Shown: piece after piece, positions 44,801-57,151 of the stretch | How positions within the stretch are numbered: position 1 is the first letter of the stretch | Layout of the letters: every line of letters starts with the position of its first letter | NCBI GenBank assembly: GCA_030761205.1 | Contig: JAULJL010000027.1 | Coordinates: 191,001-255,000, forward strand | Source of the DNA: Fremontodendron californicum | Taxonomy: Eukaryota > Streptophyta > Magnoliopsida > Malvales > Malvaceae | Length of the DNA: 64,000 bases | Direction: 5' to 3' | Translations under genes and position numbers: made by a program | Notes under the pieces: generated by a model | What the model was told of the DNA's origin: nothing | Seen by the model: the letters and a program-made list of their open reading frames with translations, nothing else | Databases searched by the model: none

Positions 44801-47375
44801 CCAGGTCTTTTAAAGCATTATTTGGGATAATCTGATTTAAACATTGTTTGATTTTTAGATTAATCTCGCTCGAAAAATCTTAATGTTTATCAAATATTAT
44901 CTAAATCAAATTTGAGATTAAAGTTGATTTTTGGATTTATAACCATATTTTTTTAATAAATTGGTCTTAGCCCGAATGACTTTAGGCCATCGATTTATTT
45001 TGGATTTGAAATTATTACTTTAGATTTTATTTTGGATTTTGAGTCTAATATTGCTTTTTAAACCTAATTATGTTTTTGGACTTTGTACCAATTTGGATCA
45101 TATCTATTTTATTTTGTTTTTACTTTTCTTTATTTTTATTATCTTATCTTTTCTATTTTTTTTTATTTTTTTTATTTATTTTATTATTTCTTTATTTTTC
45201 AAAAAATGCAAAAATAAATAAATAAACAAAAGACCTAAAAAAAAAAGAAACAAATTTTGAAACCAAAAACAATATTGAATCGGAGATGGAAAGACTTCAT
45301 TTAAAGTTAGAATTGGATCTGAAAAGAAAAAAATCAAATTTAACAAAACTTAAAACTCTTATTCTAATTCTTATTTAAACACACAACAATCATCATCATA
45401 AACAATCACCAGCAAGAGATTTTTTGGGTTTTGGGGTTTGCGAGAATCATTGGAATTTTTTTGGTCTTTCGGTTTACGGGTTTTTTGCGATTATCTCTTT
45501 CTGGGTTTTCTAAATCGAGAAAAAAAAAAAGAGATTTCGGTGTTTTGGTAACAAAAAGGTGACGACAGATCTTATTTTCAAGCTTCTATCTACAAGATTC
45601 TATGATTATTTTTGAAAATCTAATCATGTTGAAAAATCGAAAAGGTGTCTAACGGTCGAATCTTTGGATTTGATACGTTGAAATAAATATTGTATAATTT
45701 ATTATAAGTCATATGTATACCAATGAGAATAAAAATATATAATTTGTATTAAATCATATATTAGATTATCATAAGTAATATAATAAGGGTCCGCTTATTT
45801 ATTTACTATTTTCAGAATTTTTTTTTGCATTTAATATATTAATTTTACTAAATTCAAGAAAAAGTAAAATATTCATTACACTTTTCTTTCTAGAAATACC
45901 ACTTTAACTAGTGCCATTAGGCAATGTTTAACATTTCCCATATAATAAATATTAATTTGTTTAAATTTAAATTATACTATAAGATTATTATAAGTAATAT
46001 AAAATATAATTTTATTGAATTATTATTATTTATTTTTTATTTTAAAATATAATTATGGATGTATTTAATTATTTTATCAAAATAAAAAAATAAAAATCTT
46101 TATTTATAATATATACTAATAAATATAAAAATTAAAATTTAATTATAATTATAATACTAAAAATAATTTATTTTTAAACTATAATTAAAAAGATAATATT
46201 AAAAAATATATAATTATAATAGTAAAGAAAAAAATTAAAAGATAATTAATTTATAAAATTAAAATAAATTAATAATTTTGACATATTTATTTATTTTATT
46301 AAATTAATATTTTTAAAATAAAATTATACTTAATTTAAGTTTGAATTATTTCGGATTAATGTTATGAGTTATTTCGAGTTCGAGTCTTTTCGGATTTCTA
46401 TTTTTTCGGATTCGGATCAATTCGAATTCAAATTATTTTTTGTCTCGATCGTTTCGTGCTCAAATTATTTCGAATTCGAGTTATTTTCAAATTCGAGTTA
46501 TACAGATTCGAGTTGTTGACGGATTAAATTGAATTAAATCGAATTCGAGTGCGAGTCGAACGGATTGTTTTTTTTGGACTCGGGTGAAAATTACAAGTCG
46601 ATATCATATATATTTATACATCCCATTGATATCAAAACAGTAATTGGAAGAAACAGAGAAAAGAGAGAGGAAAGGAGGGCCTTTAAGCCTCTCTTCTTAT
46701 TATGCTTCCTCTCAGATCTTAGATTTTCTTACTTTTCCATTTGGTTTTCTCTCCCTGGTATATTTAATTTCATTGTCTCTTCAAAAATAAATAAAATAAA
46801 AGCAGCAAAGCTTGTTTTTCTTTTGTTTTCTTCATTATTTGCTCTAAATGTTTTCTGGGTATTGGATCTTTCGCTCATTTCTCACCAAAGTTGGATCCTT
46901 TTCTGCTTTGATTTTTAGGAATCCTGGATTGTTGGTCGATTGATAATCGATCGGTAATTGGTCTCATGCTTTTCGATTGAATCCAACAACACCCGGTCAT
47001 TTCATATTGATATAAATAACCAAGCTTTGCTTGATTTCTGTATTCTGACAAGGTGCAGTTTTCTTTGTTTAATCTACATTACGATGTTTTATGTTGGATA
47101 ATTTTTTAAGACATGATGTTGAATTTTGTATTGCCTTAAAATTTAAGAAAGCAAAGTCTCAATTATATCTGTTGTTATTTACATATAATTGTGCGTCGAG
47201 TTCTAGATCCGATGTTTGCTTCCTTCTGTAGTTGAATTTAATTTGATTGGTCTAGGAGAAGACTTGGTTCTTATTTTAATTTGAGACAAGAGATTATGCG
47301 TATGTTTTTTCATTTTGTTTATGATTGGTTGGATTCTATTATACAAGATTATTGGATTTTGTTTTCAGAACGGAA

Positions 47376-49663
47376 ATGGAGCTTGGAAAGCTATTCATTG
47401 GTGGGATTTCTTGGGACACAAATGAGGACCGTCTTAGAGAGTATTTTCAGACTTTTGGGGAAGTTGTGGAAGCTGTGATAATGAAGGATCGGGCCACCGG
47501 TCGTGCCCGCGGGTTCGGGTTTGTTGTTTTTTCTGACCCGGCTATTGCAGAAAGAGTTGTTATGGAAAAGCATATGATAGATGGTAGAACTGTAAGTTCC
47601 TACTTTTTTAACTCTCTTATAACATGATAAATTCAAAACGATACTATTTTATCGGTTTTCTTTTAAGTCATGAATAATAACATTCAATTCAAAGATTTAG
47701 AATTAGCAAGTATCTTGTCATGATGCAGTTTGACAACCATTCATATTATTTCTTAAAAAAAATCATGAGTGGTTTCTTATTTGATTAAAACAGGACTTAA
47801 AAAATTGATTTTGTTAGGTTGTATTAGTTTTATTAAAGAATTTCAGCTTAGGTTTTTATTTTGAAGCTTATATTGTACATTGTAAGGTTTGCTTGGCAAC
47901 ATAGTTCTATTGAGTAAGAACTACTCTGGTAATATGTATTTTCCCTTTTGAGGGCAAAAGAAGGTGATAGATTCCTGCACATCGTTAATGTCAACTGCTT
48001 TATTTTGCTGTTTTAATCACCAGTAGGATACTTTAAGTTGTAGAATAAATTTTACGAAGATCAAATGCTTATTTTAGAAGAGAGGGATTGATGCCAAGAA
48101 ATAGCACAAATTTTCTCGTCAAAATTGCAGTCAGATGAGTCAATGCATTCAGAGGGCATAATTTGCTAATTGTGAAAAGGACCATTGGTAATTATTTGCC
48201 ATTCAAGAGACTTTGCACTTTTAGAACCTAGAGCAGTGTAAAATCACAATCTGTATCATGAGGAAGAAATATATTATACATCTTTTTTCCTGAATTCCTC
48301 AATTGTAAAATAGTTTACGTTTCCAGGATCCATAAAACAAAATTTGGGGAAAGTTAAACAACTTTAGGTGGTGCCTATCTACAGTAGGATTCAAAGATTT
48401 TGTGCACTTGAGAAACTGTGATTTATTTTTGTTTTTTTAAACTAAAAGTATGTTAAACTCCATTATGTATGTTCTGGTTTTCTCTTTCAGGTTGAGGCAA
48501 AGAAGGCAGTTCCTAGGGATGACCAGAACATTCTAAACAAAAGCAATATTAGCATTCATGGATCACCTGGTCCTGCTCGCACAAAAAAGATATTTGTAGG
48601 AGGCTTAGCATCCACAGTCACTGAGAGTGACTTTAAGAGGTACTTTGATCAGTTTGGTACAATTACAGATGTTGTTGTAATGTATGATCACAACACTCAG
48701 AGGCCACGAGGTTTTGGATTCATAACTTATGATTCAGAGGAAGCTGTGGATAAAGTCTTGCAGAGAACATTTCATGAACTCAACGGGAAAATGGTTGAGG
48801 TCAAGCGGGCTGTCCCTAAAGAATCATCTCCGGGGCCAAGTCGGAACCAATTAGGTGGGTATAACTTTGGTCTGAGTAGAGTCAATAGCTTCCTTAATGG
48901 TTACATGCAGGGTTATAATACTAGTTCAATCGGAAGTTATGGTGTTAGAATGGAAGGTAGATTTAGTCCAGTTACTGATGGCCGGAGTGGATTTCCTCCG
49001 TTTAGCCCTGGTTATGGGATGGGACTGAATTTTGAGTCAAATTTGAGTCCAAGCTACGGAGGAAGCTCAAACCTTAATTCTAACCTCAGCTATGGAAGCC
49101 TTAATTCTAACCTCAGCTATGGACGGGGATTGAACACTTCATTTAATGGAAATTCAAACAGGTTTGCTAGCCCCTTTGGGTATGGTGGAGGAAATAGTTC
49201 TATCTTAAACTCAACTGGTCGAAATATGTGGGGGAATGGAAGTCTTAGCTATGCTACTAACTCCACAAACTCTAGTACTATTGTGGGCTCTGGAAGTGGG
49301 AATTCAGGTGTGAGTACTTTTGGCAGCATTGGAGCACTTTGGGATTCCTCTCCTAGTTCAGGTCAAGGTGGAGGTGCTGCTTCTGCTTACAGTAGTGGCA
49401 ATCTTAGATATGGAAGTGGAGATTTTTGTGTTGGATCAGGAGGAATAGGCTATGGGAGAAACAGTGGGACCAGTGTTGCACAGGTATCATCCCACGGTGC
49501 TTCAAATGGTGGTTATGACAGTGGTTCATTTTATGGTGATTCCACTTGGCGATCTTCACCCTTAGACCTAGACCTAGAGCGGTCTAGTTCTTTTGGTTTT
49601 GGGCTGGAAAATGCAACTTCAGATGTTATGACTAATAACTCTACTGGTTACATTGGTGGTTAA
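47376..49663 (+). CDS. hnRNP-like protein with two RRMs, tandem copy 1
   Basis: The model is exon 47376-47591 (72 codons, donor GTAAGT) joined in phase to 48491-49663 (acceptor CTTTCAG), giving 462 residues. RRM1 spans about residues 4-75 (RNP2 LFIGGI, RNP1 RGFGFVVF). RRM2 spans about 104-182 (RNP2 IFVGGL, RNP1 RGFGFITY). The rest is rich in Gly, Ser, Asn and Tyr, as in plant hnRNP A/B-like nuclear RNA-binding proteins (Arabidopsis At5g47620/At4g14300 type, from memory). Copy 2 starts MEMELGK; here the first ATG is ACG, so Met at 47376 is used. A TTTTCAG acceptor just before it suggests a 5'-leader intron. One lost base turns GGYSV into GG-stop, removing a C-terminal tail (YSVTNRQSNRG, then IAA from exon 50390-50403). 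Confidence 0.9.
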
Positions 49664-50882
49664 GTGTTACCAATAGACAGTCAAATAGAGGTAAGACTCG
49701 ATTTCTTTTCCATTTTACTGTTTCATTATTCTCTCTTTTTCCTCAGATGATATCACTGTCTTCTTGTACTTATTAACATCTCTGCGTCTTTCATGGTATA
49801 GAATAGAACACTCATTAACAGATGCAGAGAATTAATATTAGTTTTAGACCAAAAGCATTTCTCATGTTACACTTGTTTTGCTGATGAGTTGATTGAAGTA
49901 GATTTTTTTTTTAGTTGGCATTTACTAAATAATTAAAACTGGTCTGAGAACAAATGCTTCCTAGCAATTTCATTGTTTTCTGACCATCTTAAGGATGCTG
50001 TTGACTATACCTTTCAGAACCTAACTTGCAATAACATTTAATTTCCATTAAAAAATTGTGTTTGAAATGTAACTAGTTGCAAGTTAATAGTATATGCTTT
50101 TTCTTGTATCTTGTTTAATGTTTACTTGTATCCCTTGTTTTCCATGCTTGTATCTTGTTTACTTGTATCCCTTGTTTTCCATGCTTGTTAGACTGCATCA
50201 CTATCTATTAAATTGAGTATAAGACTTTGTAAACCAGATACAACATTAATAATTTGATCACTTTAGGCCCCTCCCCTCCAAGGATAAATGTCAACATCCA
50301 TAGTACCAGTTATTAGTTGACAAACAGATAATGTTAGTTTGGGTGCTTTCTTGTGGTACTCATTTTGTGTTGATCACCATCTTTTCCAGGAATTGCTGCA
50401 TAGGAGGATGGTGGTATGACGTCAAAAGATAATTGTAGGAAATTTGTATGGTGGAGTGGGTTAATGACTGGATTTCTACATCTTCCTCGGTGAGATATAT
50501 CAGTTTTATATGAAAATCTGAGTAGAGCTAATCTGGTTCACTTGTTTTAATGAACTTGTTATAGAGATCAGTTACAAAGAATTCATGTAAGGTTTGAGTT
50601 TGAGGGGTTTTTTTTTTCTTTTTTTCTTTTTCTAATACAGGTTTTCTTTATTGGGATTTGATTAAGATGTAAAATCAGATTGTGGGTATACGCAGATTAT
50701 TGTATCATGCATCTCTTGGTGACAATGATACATATAAGAGCAGACCCTTTTTTCTTTTTCTTTTTTTCTTTTTCCTTCCTTTACTTTAGAGTTGTTCGAT
50801 TTTCTGATATCCACTGAAGATGCTGGGTTCTTGTATTTTGTAGATTGTAATGAGATATTTTGTTTGATTTGAATTTACATTG
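49664..50882 (+). other. 3' region of hnRNP copy 1, with the now untranslated last exon
   Basis: A GTAAG donor follows 49690, and an acceptor TTTTCCAG precedes GAATTGCTGCATAG at 50390-50403, the original stop exon. In this copy it lies in the 3' untranslated region because of the earlier TAA. The stop is only 27 bases before the junction. Homology to copy 2 ends near 50882. Confidence 0.75.
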
Positions 50883-52571
50883 TGAAACGCCCCAGAATAT
50901 AACTATGTTGTATTCCCATGTTTGTCATCCACTGTGACGTTCAAAATTTCGACAAAACTTACTTTTCCATTAGAAAAAAAAAGAAAACAAATTTTCGACA
51001 AAACTGGTATTCGAGCAGGCATAGTTCGAAGTTCTTTTACTGACGACAATAATGTTTAAGTTGCCGTTTTGAAAAGGGTGTGGTCGGCTTCATGGGCGGG
51101 GAAGTAAGAACTTTGTTGGTCTGGAATTGGATTGGGCCTTTCCTACTTTAATTATGGGCTCATCAAGTCTTTTGGCCCAAAAATTTTGGTATTTAAGAGG
51201 TGAAATTGAGAGTTTGTTTGTATAAAGAATGGAGGATTGGAATCATAATGCTGTGTCTTTGGTACAAGATTTTAAGATTAGTCTTGGTGCTTCAATTATA
51301 ATTTTTGTTAATACTAATTTTGGGTTGCATGATGTATATTGGTGGAAGTGAATACTAGAAGAGCAGCGGGTATTTTTCCTACTCAACCTAAGGTGGGTCG
51401 TGGGTGCGGCCACTAGAATCACAACTTGGTCTGAATCAGTGATTGGTATATCATCAATCACCAATTATTAAGTGCAGCAGAAGCAGATGTGTCATCTTAA
51501 TTCCCTCCCTGAAAATGTGGTCATTTTTGACCTCTTATCAGAACTAGAGCTTTTATAGTCACTTTCATGGGTGCATCACCTAACCTACTACTACTACTAC
51601 AACTCCCATTCCCAAGAAGAGGGAGGGATATTTACATCACCAATCGACTGATCCTTTCTCGCTAGGAATTGTCAGTAGTTGAGAGATCTCTCAACACTTC
51701 ACATAACTGATTTCCACCTTGTGATGTGAACAATTTCACCAATCTAATGAACCAAAAATTGACCTTCATTTACATCCTCACTCGCACATTCCTATTTAGT
51801 TCAGAGCTCATTCTTTCCAAATTGTCAAAAGCTATACTACCAAAACATTTCCCAGCAAAAAGAAAACAAGAACAATTCAATTAAGAACTCAATGATGTCA
51901 ACAACACACAATGCAGGAAAACTACGTATACCATATAAGAGAATCTACCGAGCATCAAAAATAAAAGAAAGCTTTCAAAATATGGTTATCATATTCATTT
52001 GAGTGGTAACAGCTGCTGCAAGCATTATAAGTAAGTTTACCATGTACAAGAATATATCAACTAATTAAGCCAAAACCTAAACAATTTGTTGTTGTTGTTC
52101 CAACTTCCAAGGTATTTTGCTGTTGGAGGCATCACCAAACCTCCTTCAGCATTCTTTCCTTTTCAAGAATGATCATTAACTAAATCCATATTTATACTTT
52201 TGGCTTCAATTCATCATAACTCTTCTCCCACAAACATTACCATAAGCCATATACACTTTGAAGTTTATACCAATAAATTTCCCAAGAAAGACGACAATCT
52301 AATCTAAACATTTTTTACAGATATGAGCACAAACATAAAAATGAGGCCAAGAAGAACTCCCTGCTCCTCGTTCAACAAATCCGTGAAAACTCAGCCAATC
52401 ACTTAATTCTTGTCCGGTTCCAAAGTTGAGCAAGGGTTAAGGCTTTTGATTTTTGTCATATAAGATCGATCCAAGTTAGAAAACATGATTTTTAACCCTA
52501 AATATATATATATATATATATTTTTTATTTCCATATTTTGTCGAATGACATTTTTAATCTCTTTTTGTTTA
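50883..52571. other. Spacer between the two hnRNP copies
   Basis: Unique sequence without a recognised gene on either strand. A short (AT)n run lies near 52504-52520. Confidence 0.5.
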
Positions 52572-52832
52572 ATATTGCTGACGTACGTGTTAGAATGAGA
52601 TTTTAAATCAAACTCAAAACTGGGAAAGTAACCTTTTATGTTTCCTTTATAACCTTTCTTACACCAGAGCCTCTCTTTCTTACCCTCTCTCTTTCTCTGT
52701 CTTCTAAAAATATATAAATATAAATATAAAAATACAAATATTTATATTTATATTTATATTCATTTTTTATCCAAATCCATTTTTTCTCACACATCTCTGC
52801 TTCTGTTTGATGCACAAAATCTATTCATTTAC

Positions 52833-52880
<48 letters not shown>

Positions 52881-53580
52881 CCCATTGATATCGAAACAAG
52901 AATTGGAAGAAACAATTTGATACCGGAACAGTAATTGGAAGAAACAAAGAAAAGAGAGAGGAAAGGAGGGCCTTTAGCCTCTCTTCTTATTATACTTCCT
53001 CTCAGATCTTAGATTATGCTTCCTCTCAGATCTTAGATTTTACTACTTTTCCATTTGGTTTTCTCTCTCCCTGGTATATTTAATTTCATTGTCTCTTCAA
53101 AAATAAATAAAACAAAAGCAGCAAAGCTTGATTTTCTTTTGTTTTCTTCATTATTTGCTCTAAATGTTTTCTGGGTATTGGATCTTTCGCTCATTTCTCA
53201 CCAAAGTTGGATTCGTTTCTGCTTTGAATTTTAGGAATCCTGGATTGTTGGTCGATTGATAATCGATCGGTAATTGGTCTCATGCTTTTCGATTGAATCC
53301 AACAACACCTGGTCATTTCATATTGATAAAAATAACCAAGCTTTGCTTGATTTCTGTTTTCTGACAAGGTGCAGTTTTCTTTGTTTAATCTACATTACGA
53401 TGTTTTATGTTGGATAGTTTTTAAGACATGAGGTTGAATTTTGTATTGCCTTAAAATTTAAGAAAGCAAAGTCTCGTGTTATTTACATATAATTGTGCGC
53501 CGAGTTCTAGATCCGATGTTTGCTTCCTTCTGTTTTGTTTGGAATTCTATTAAACAAGATTATTGGATTTTGTTTTCAGA
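52572..53580 (+). promoter_or_regulatory. Upstream region and 5' leader of hnRNP copy 2
   Basis: This is the uninterrupted counterpart of the region split in copy 1. An (AT)n run at 52837-52879 sits where copy 1 has CATATATATTTATAC, just before the conserved CCCATTGATATC and AATTGGAAGAAACA. It contains a duplicated CTTCCTCTCAGATCTTAGAT segment (52998-53040) not duplicated in copy 1. Relative to copy 1, about 100 bases are missing upstream of the start (near 53533), probably inside a leader intron ending at TTTTCAG 53580. Confidence 0.65.
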
Positions 53581-55752
53581 ATGGAAATGGAGCTTGGAAA
53601 ACTATTCATTGGTGGGATTTCTTGGGACACAAATGAGGACCGTCTTAGAGAGTATTTTCAGACTTTTGGTAAAGTTGTGGAAGCTGTGATAATGAAGGAT
53701 CGGGCCACCGGTCGTGCCCGTGGATTCGGGTTTGTTGTTTTTTCTGACCCGGCTATTGCAGAAAGAGTTGTTATGGAAAAGCATATGATAGATGGTAGAA
53801 CTGTAAGTTCTACTTTTTTTAACTCTCTTATAACATGATAAATTCAAAAACGATACTATTTTATCGGTTTTCTTTTATGTCATGAATAATAAAATACAAT
53901 TCAAAGATTTAGAATTAGCAAGTATCTTGTCCTGATGGTTTGACCACCATTCATATTATTTCTTTAAAAAAAATCACGAGTGGTTTCTTATTTGATTAAA
54001 ACAGGACTTAAAAAATTGGTTTTGTTAGGTTGTATTAGTTTTATTAAAGAATTTCAACTTAGGTTTTTATTTTGAAGCTTATATTTGTACATTGTAAGGT
54101 TCGCTTGGCAAAATATTGCTATTGAGTAAGAACTACACTGCTAATATGTATTTTCCTTTTGAGGACAAAAGAAGGTGATAGATTCCTGCACATCGTTAAT
54201 GTCAACTGCTTTATTTGCTGTTTTAATATCCAGTAGGATATCTTTAAGTTGTAGAATAAATTTTACGAAGATCAATTGCTTATTTTAGAAGAGAGGGATT
54301 GATGCCAAGAAATAGCACAAATTTTCTCGTCACAATTGCAGTCAGATGAGTCAATGCATTCAGAAGGCACAATTTGCTAATTGTGAAAAGGACCATTGGT
54401 AATTATTTGCCATTCAAGAGACTGCACTTTTAGAACCTAGAGCAGTGCAAAATCACAATCTGTATCATGAGGAAGAAATATATGATACATCTTTTTTCCT
54501 GAATTCCTCAATTGTAAAATAGTTTAAGTTTCCAGGATCCATAAAACAAAATTTGGGGAAAGTTAAACAGCTTTAGGTGGTGCCTATCTACATTAGGATT
54601 CAAAGATTTTGTGCACTTGAGAAACTGTGATTTATGTTGTAAAACTGAAAGTATGTTAAGCTCCATTTTCTATGTTCTGGTTTTCTCTTTCAGGTTGAGG
54701 CAAAGAAGGCAGTTCCTAGGGATGACCAGAACATTCTAAACAAAAGCAATATTAGCATTCATGGATCACCTGGTCCTGCTTGCACAAAAAAGATATTTGT
54801 AGGAGGCTTAGCATCCACAGTCACTGAGAGTGACTTTAAGAGGTACTTTGATCAGTTTGGTACAATTACAGATGTTGTTGTAATGTATGATCACAACACT
54901 CAGAGGCCACGAGGTTTTGGATTCATAACTTATGATTCAGAGGAAGCCGTGGATAAAATCTTGCAGAGAACATTTCATGAACTCAACGGGAAAATGGTTG
55001 AGGTCAAGCGGGCTGTCCCTAAAGAATCATCTCCGGGGCCAAGTCGGAACCAATTAGGTGGGTATAACTTTGGTCTGAGTAGAGTCAATAGCTTCCTTAA
55101 TGGTTACATGCAGGGTTATAATACTAGTTCAGTCGGAAGTTATGGTGTTAGAATGGAAGGTAGATTAAGTCCAGTTACTGTTGGCCGGAGTGGATTTCCT
55201 CCATTTAGCCCTGGTTATGGGATGGGACTTAATTTTGAGTCAAATTTGAGTCCAAGCTATGGAGGAAGCTCAAACCTTAATTCTACCCTCAGCTATGGAC
55301 GCCTTAATTCTAAACTCAGCTATGGACGGGGATTGAACACTTCATTTAATGGAAATTCAAACAGGTTTGCTAGCCCCTTTGGGTATGGTGGAGGAAGTAG
55401 TTCTATCTTAAACTCAACTGGTCGAAATATGTGGGGGAATGGAAGTCTTAACTATGCTACTAACTCCACAAACTCTAGTACTATTGTGGGCTCTGGAAGT
55501 GGGAATTCAGGGGTGAGTTCTTTTGGCAGCATTGGAGCACTTTGGGATTCCTCACCTAGTTCAAGTCAAGGTGGATGTGCTGCTTCTGCTTACAGTAGTG
55601 GCAATCTTAGATATGGAAGTGGAGATTTTTGTGTTGGATCAGGAGGAATAGACTATGGGAGAAACAGTGGGACCAGTGTTGCACAGGTATCATCCCATGG
55701 TGCTTCAAATGGTGGTTATGACAGTGGTTCATTTTATGGTGATTCCACTTAG
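53581..55752 (+). CDS. hnRNP-like protein with two RRMs, tandem copy 2, premature stop
   Basis: Exons 53581-53802 (74 codons, start MEMELGK) and 54694-55752 give 426 residues. Both RRMs are intact (LFIGGI and RGFGFVVF; IFVGGL and RGFGFITY). The protein is nearly identical to copy 1, with scattered changes such as Arg to Cys in the GPACTKK linker. The Trp codon in DSTWRSS is TAG here (55750-55752). Downstream the original frame remains readable (SSPLDLDLERSNSFGFGLEN through GGYSVTNRQSNRG) to a GTAAG donor after 55894 and the last exon at 56613-56626 (GIAA-stop). The stop lies 142 bases before that junction, a position that normally favours nonsense-mediated decay. The copy may yield little protein or one lacking its last ~50 residues. 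Confidence 0.85.
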
Positions 55753-57100
55753 CGATCTTCGCCCTTAGACCTAGACCTAGAGCGGTCTAATTCTTTTGGT
55801 TTTGGGCTGGAAAATGCAACTTCAGCTGTTATGACTAATAACTCTGCTGGTTACATTGGTGGGTATAGTGTTACCAATAGGCAGTCAAATAGAGGTAAGA
55901 CTTGATTTCTTTTCCATTTTACTGTTTCATTATTCTCTTTTTTTCCTCCGATGATATCACTGTCTTCTTTTACTTATTAACAGCTCTGCATCTTTCATGA
56001 TATAGAATAGAACACTCATCAACAGATGCAGAGAATTAACACTAGTTTTAGACCAAAAGCATTTCTCATGTTACACTTGTTTTGCTGATGAGTTGATTGA
56101 GGTAGATTTTCTTTTAGTTGGCATTTACTAAATAATTAAAACTGGTCTGAGAACAAATGCTTCCTAGCAATTTCATTGTTTTCTGACCATCTTAAGGATG
56201 CTGTTGACTATACCTTTCAGAACCTAACTTGCAATAACATTTAATTTCCATTAAAAACTTGTGTTTGAAATGTAACTAGTTGCAAGTTAATAGTATATGC
56301 TTTTTCTTGTATCTTGTTTACTTGTATCCCTTGTTTTCCAGGCTTTGTATCTTGTTTACTTGTATCCCTTGTTTTCCAGGCTTTGTATCCTGTTTACTTG
56401 TATCCCTTGTTTTCCATGCTTGTTTGACTGCATCACTATCTATTAAATTGAGTATAAGACTTTGTAAACCAGATACAACATTAATAATTTGATAACTTTA
56501 GGCCCCTCTCCTCCAAGGATAAATCTCAACATCCATAGTACCAAACAGATAATGTTAGTTTGGGTGCTTTCTTGTGGTGTACTCATTTTGTGTTGATCAC
56601 CATCTTTTACAGGAATTGCTGCATAGGAGGATGGTGGTATGATGTCAAAAGATAATTGTAGGAAATTGTATGGTGGAGTGGGTTAATGACTGGATTTCTA
56701 CATTTTCCTCGGTGAGATATTTCAGTTTTATATGAAAATATGGGTAGAGCTAATTTGCTTCACCTGTTTGAATGAACTTGTTATAGAGATCAGTTACAAA
56801 GCATTCATGTAAGGTTTGAGCTTGAGGGTTTTTTTTTTTTTTTTTATCTCTTTTCTAATACAGGTTTTCTTTTCTGGGGGATAGATTTAGATGTAAAATC
56901 AGATTGTGGGTATACGCAGATTATTGTATCATGCATCTCTTGGTGACAGAGTGATACATATAAGAGAAGACTTTTCTTTTTCTTTTTCTTTTTCCTTCCT
57001 GTACTTTAGAGTCGTTCGATTTTCTGCTATGGAGGAAGTGAAGATGCTGGGTTCTTGTATTTTGTAGATTGTAATGAGATATTTGGTTTGAATTTTACAT
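55753..57100 (+). other. Former coding end, last intron and 3' region of hnRNP copy 2
   Basis: 55753-55894 continues the ancestral reading frame after the premature stop. 55895-56612 is the last intron and contains three tandem copies of a ~40-bp CTTGTTTACTTGTATCCCTT segment (56310-56420); copy 1 has two. 56613-56626 is the last exon. Homology to copy 1 runs to about 57100. Confidence 0.7.
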
Positions 57101-57113
57101 TACAAACACACAC

Positions 57114-57151
<38 letters not shown>

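Larger units (their letters stand above)
42973..46600. mobile_element. 3.6-kb insertion of repeats in the upstream region of hnRNP copy 1
   Basis: Absent from copy 2, where GATGCACAAA is followed directly by CTATTCATTTACCC, an (AT)n run and CCCATTGATATC. The insert begins and ends with degenerate TTCGGGT/TTCGGATT-type repeats (42985-43270 and 46340-46590). It contains the small hAT-like element at 43361-43816, a ~185-bp tandem repeat (44360-44800) and AT-rich DNA. It has no coding region and no clear terminal repeats, so its class is unknown; it may be several insertions. Confidence 0.7.
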
